Assembly (NCBI GenBank): GCA_020698575.1
Contig: CM036244.1
Span: 25,755,534 to 25,819,533, forward strand
From: Bostrychus sinensis
Taxonomy: Eukaryota; Chordata; Actinopteri; Gobiiformes; Eleotridae
DNA length: 64,000 bases
Reading direction: 5' to 3'
Within the stretch, counting starts at the first letter, position 1. Each line of letters begins with the position of its first letter. The notes beneath the pieces are model-generated. The model saw only the letters and a list, made by a program, of their open reading frames with translations. It had not been told where the DNA came from and ran no database searches. Of the stretch, positions 63,180 through 64,000 are shown piece after piece. The position numbers and the translations under genes were made by a program.

Positions 63180-64000
63180 TTTGGTAGAGCTAACTGGGAT
63201 CTTTTTAGACATATAAATGAAATTCAGATGGATACAGTAGACCTAGATGATGATATTAAAATTATTGACAGGAAAGTAACGACAATATTAATTGAGGCAG
63301 CAATCCACACCATCCCTAAGTGCAGAGGGAAAATGAAAAGGAAGGCAGTTGCATGGTGGACGGAAGAATGTGATCGAGCGGTCAGGGAAAGAAATTCTGC
63401 TATGAAGATTTTGAGAAGGACTCTAAATTTTGATAATCTAGTGAAGAATAAGAAGGCGCAAGCTGTAGTGCGAAGGGTAGTACGAAAAGCTAAAAGACAA
63501 AGTTGGCATACTTTCTGTAATAAAATTGGTAGAACTACCCCAGTTGGAGAGGTGTGGGGAATGATTAGGAGCATGAGAGGTATCAGAAGAGAGCAACAGT
63601 TTCCAGTATTAAAGGTGCAGGATGAAATAGCAGCGTCTGAGAAGGAAAAGGCTGAAATGATAGCAAAAGCATTAGTGAAAAGCCATAGTTCAGATAATTT
63701 GTCAGAAAGGGGGAGAAGAGGGAGAGAGGAAGCGCATCCAGGTGTTCTTGAGAGAAGGGAAGACATTGGAAGTGTAATGGATGCCTCGTTTACCTGAGAT
63801 GAGATGAAAAGGGCAGTACTAAAATCCAAGGACTCGTCTCCAGGTAAGGATAGTATATGTTACAACATGCTTAAGCACTTGGGGCCAAAAGCTCTTATGA
63901 AGATATTGGGCCTCTATAACAAAGTGTGGGAGGCAGGTACTCTGCCCAAAAGCTGGAAAGAGGCAGTGATTGTTCTATTAAAAAGCCAGGTAAGGATCCC
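63180..64000 (+). pseudogene. LINE reverse transcriptase N-terminal part
   Basis: A long open stretch at 63228-63797 (IIDRKVTTILIEAAIHTIPK, RKAVAWWTEECDRAVRERN) is the linker before the RT. It is broken by a TGA at about 63795, then ALMKILGLYNKVWEAGTLPK and SWKEAVIVLL follow, the first RT blocks. A one-base deletion at about 63970-63985 shifts the expected Lys-Lys-Pro-Gly-Lys-Asp motif out of frame. The window ends there. Confidence 0.8.

Larger units (their letters stand above)
61140..64000 (+). mobile_element. Non-LTR retrotransposon (zinc-knuckle ORF1, APE endonuclease, RT), broken and cut by the window end
   Basis: The order is a possible 5' leader, an ORF1 gag-like protein with CCHC knuckles, an AP-type endonuclease and the start of a reverse transcriptase, as in I/Nimb/jockey-type elements. 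It carries several frameshifts and stops, so it is inactive. The RT continues beyond base 64000. The clade is inferred from ORF1 wording recalled from teleost LINEs. Confidence 0.82.

Overview
The window is nuclear DNA from a ray-finned fish, most likely a spiny-rayed (percomorph) teleost. The evidence is AT-rich, intron-dominated sequence, spliced vertebrate genes, and a typical teleost repeat mix: Tc1/mariner, hAT and PIF/Harbinger-like MITEs, a tRNA-derived SINE, a zinc-knuckle/APE non-LTR element, an R4/Dong-like LINE fragment and many microsatellites. Nothing bacterial, plasmid or CRISPR-like is present. Nearly all longer open reading frames are chance.

Two real genes are recognised, both on the minus strand. 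The first is HSF5 (heat shock transcription factor 5, a divergent germ-line HSF), which appears complete between 58730 and 56687. It has five coding exons with consistent phases, 451 residues, an HSF DNA-binding domain in exon 1, and one GC-AG intron. The second is the 5' part of RNF43 (a membrane E3 ubiquitin ligase that removes Frizzled receptors). Its signal-peptide exon lies at 54534-54304 and its next coding exon at 8780-8667, separated by a 45.5 kb intron. The remaining RNF43 exons were not found and should lie beyond base 1. As I recall the human map, RNF43 and HSF5 are tandem neighbours on chromosome 17q, so the order and strand support both names.

Layout: 1-8666, presumed next RNF43 intron, with a short MITE, one copy of a dispersed repeat and a SINE remnant. 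8667-8780, RNF43 coding exon 2. 8781-54303, the giant intron, carrying a 731 bp foldback hAT element with a perfect 8 bp target duplication, two PIF/Harbinger-like elements that make CpG-rich islands, other hAT-like elements, a TTAA-flanked element with subterminal hairpins, two (CTA)n-bearing elements, a 12 bp minisatellite and a hammerhead-ribozyme-like motif. 54304-55800, RNF43 coding exon 1 and a CpG-rich promoter/5' region. 56187-58730, HSF5. 58731-59110, HSF5 promoter with an RFX X-box-like site. 59216-64000, nested transposons and microsatellites, ending in a broken LINE cut by the window edge.

The two genes are neighbours, not a pathway: one serves spermatogenesis, the other Wnt-receptor turnover. 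The most notable observations are a 12-codon upstream ORF overlapping the RNF43 start by ATGA, the HSF5 GC-AG intron with a nearby X-box, the hammerhead-like motif, and several well-bounded non-autonomous transposons.
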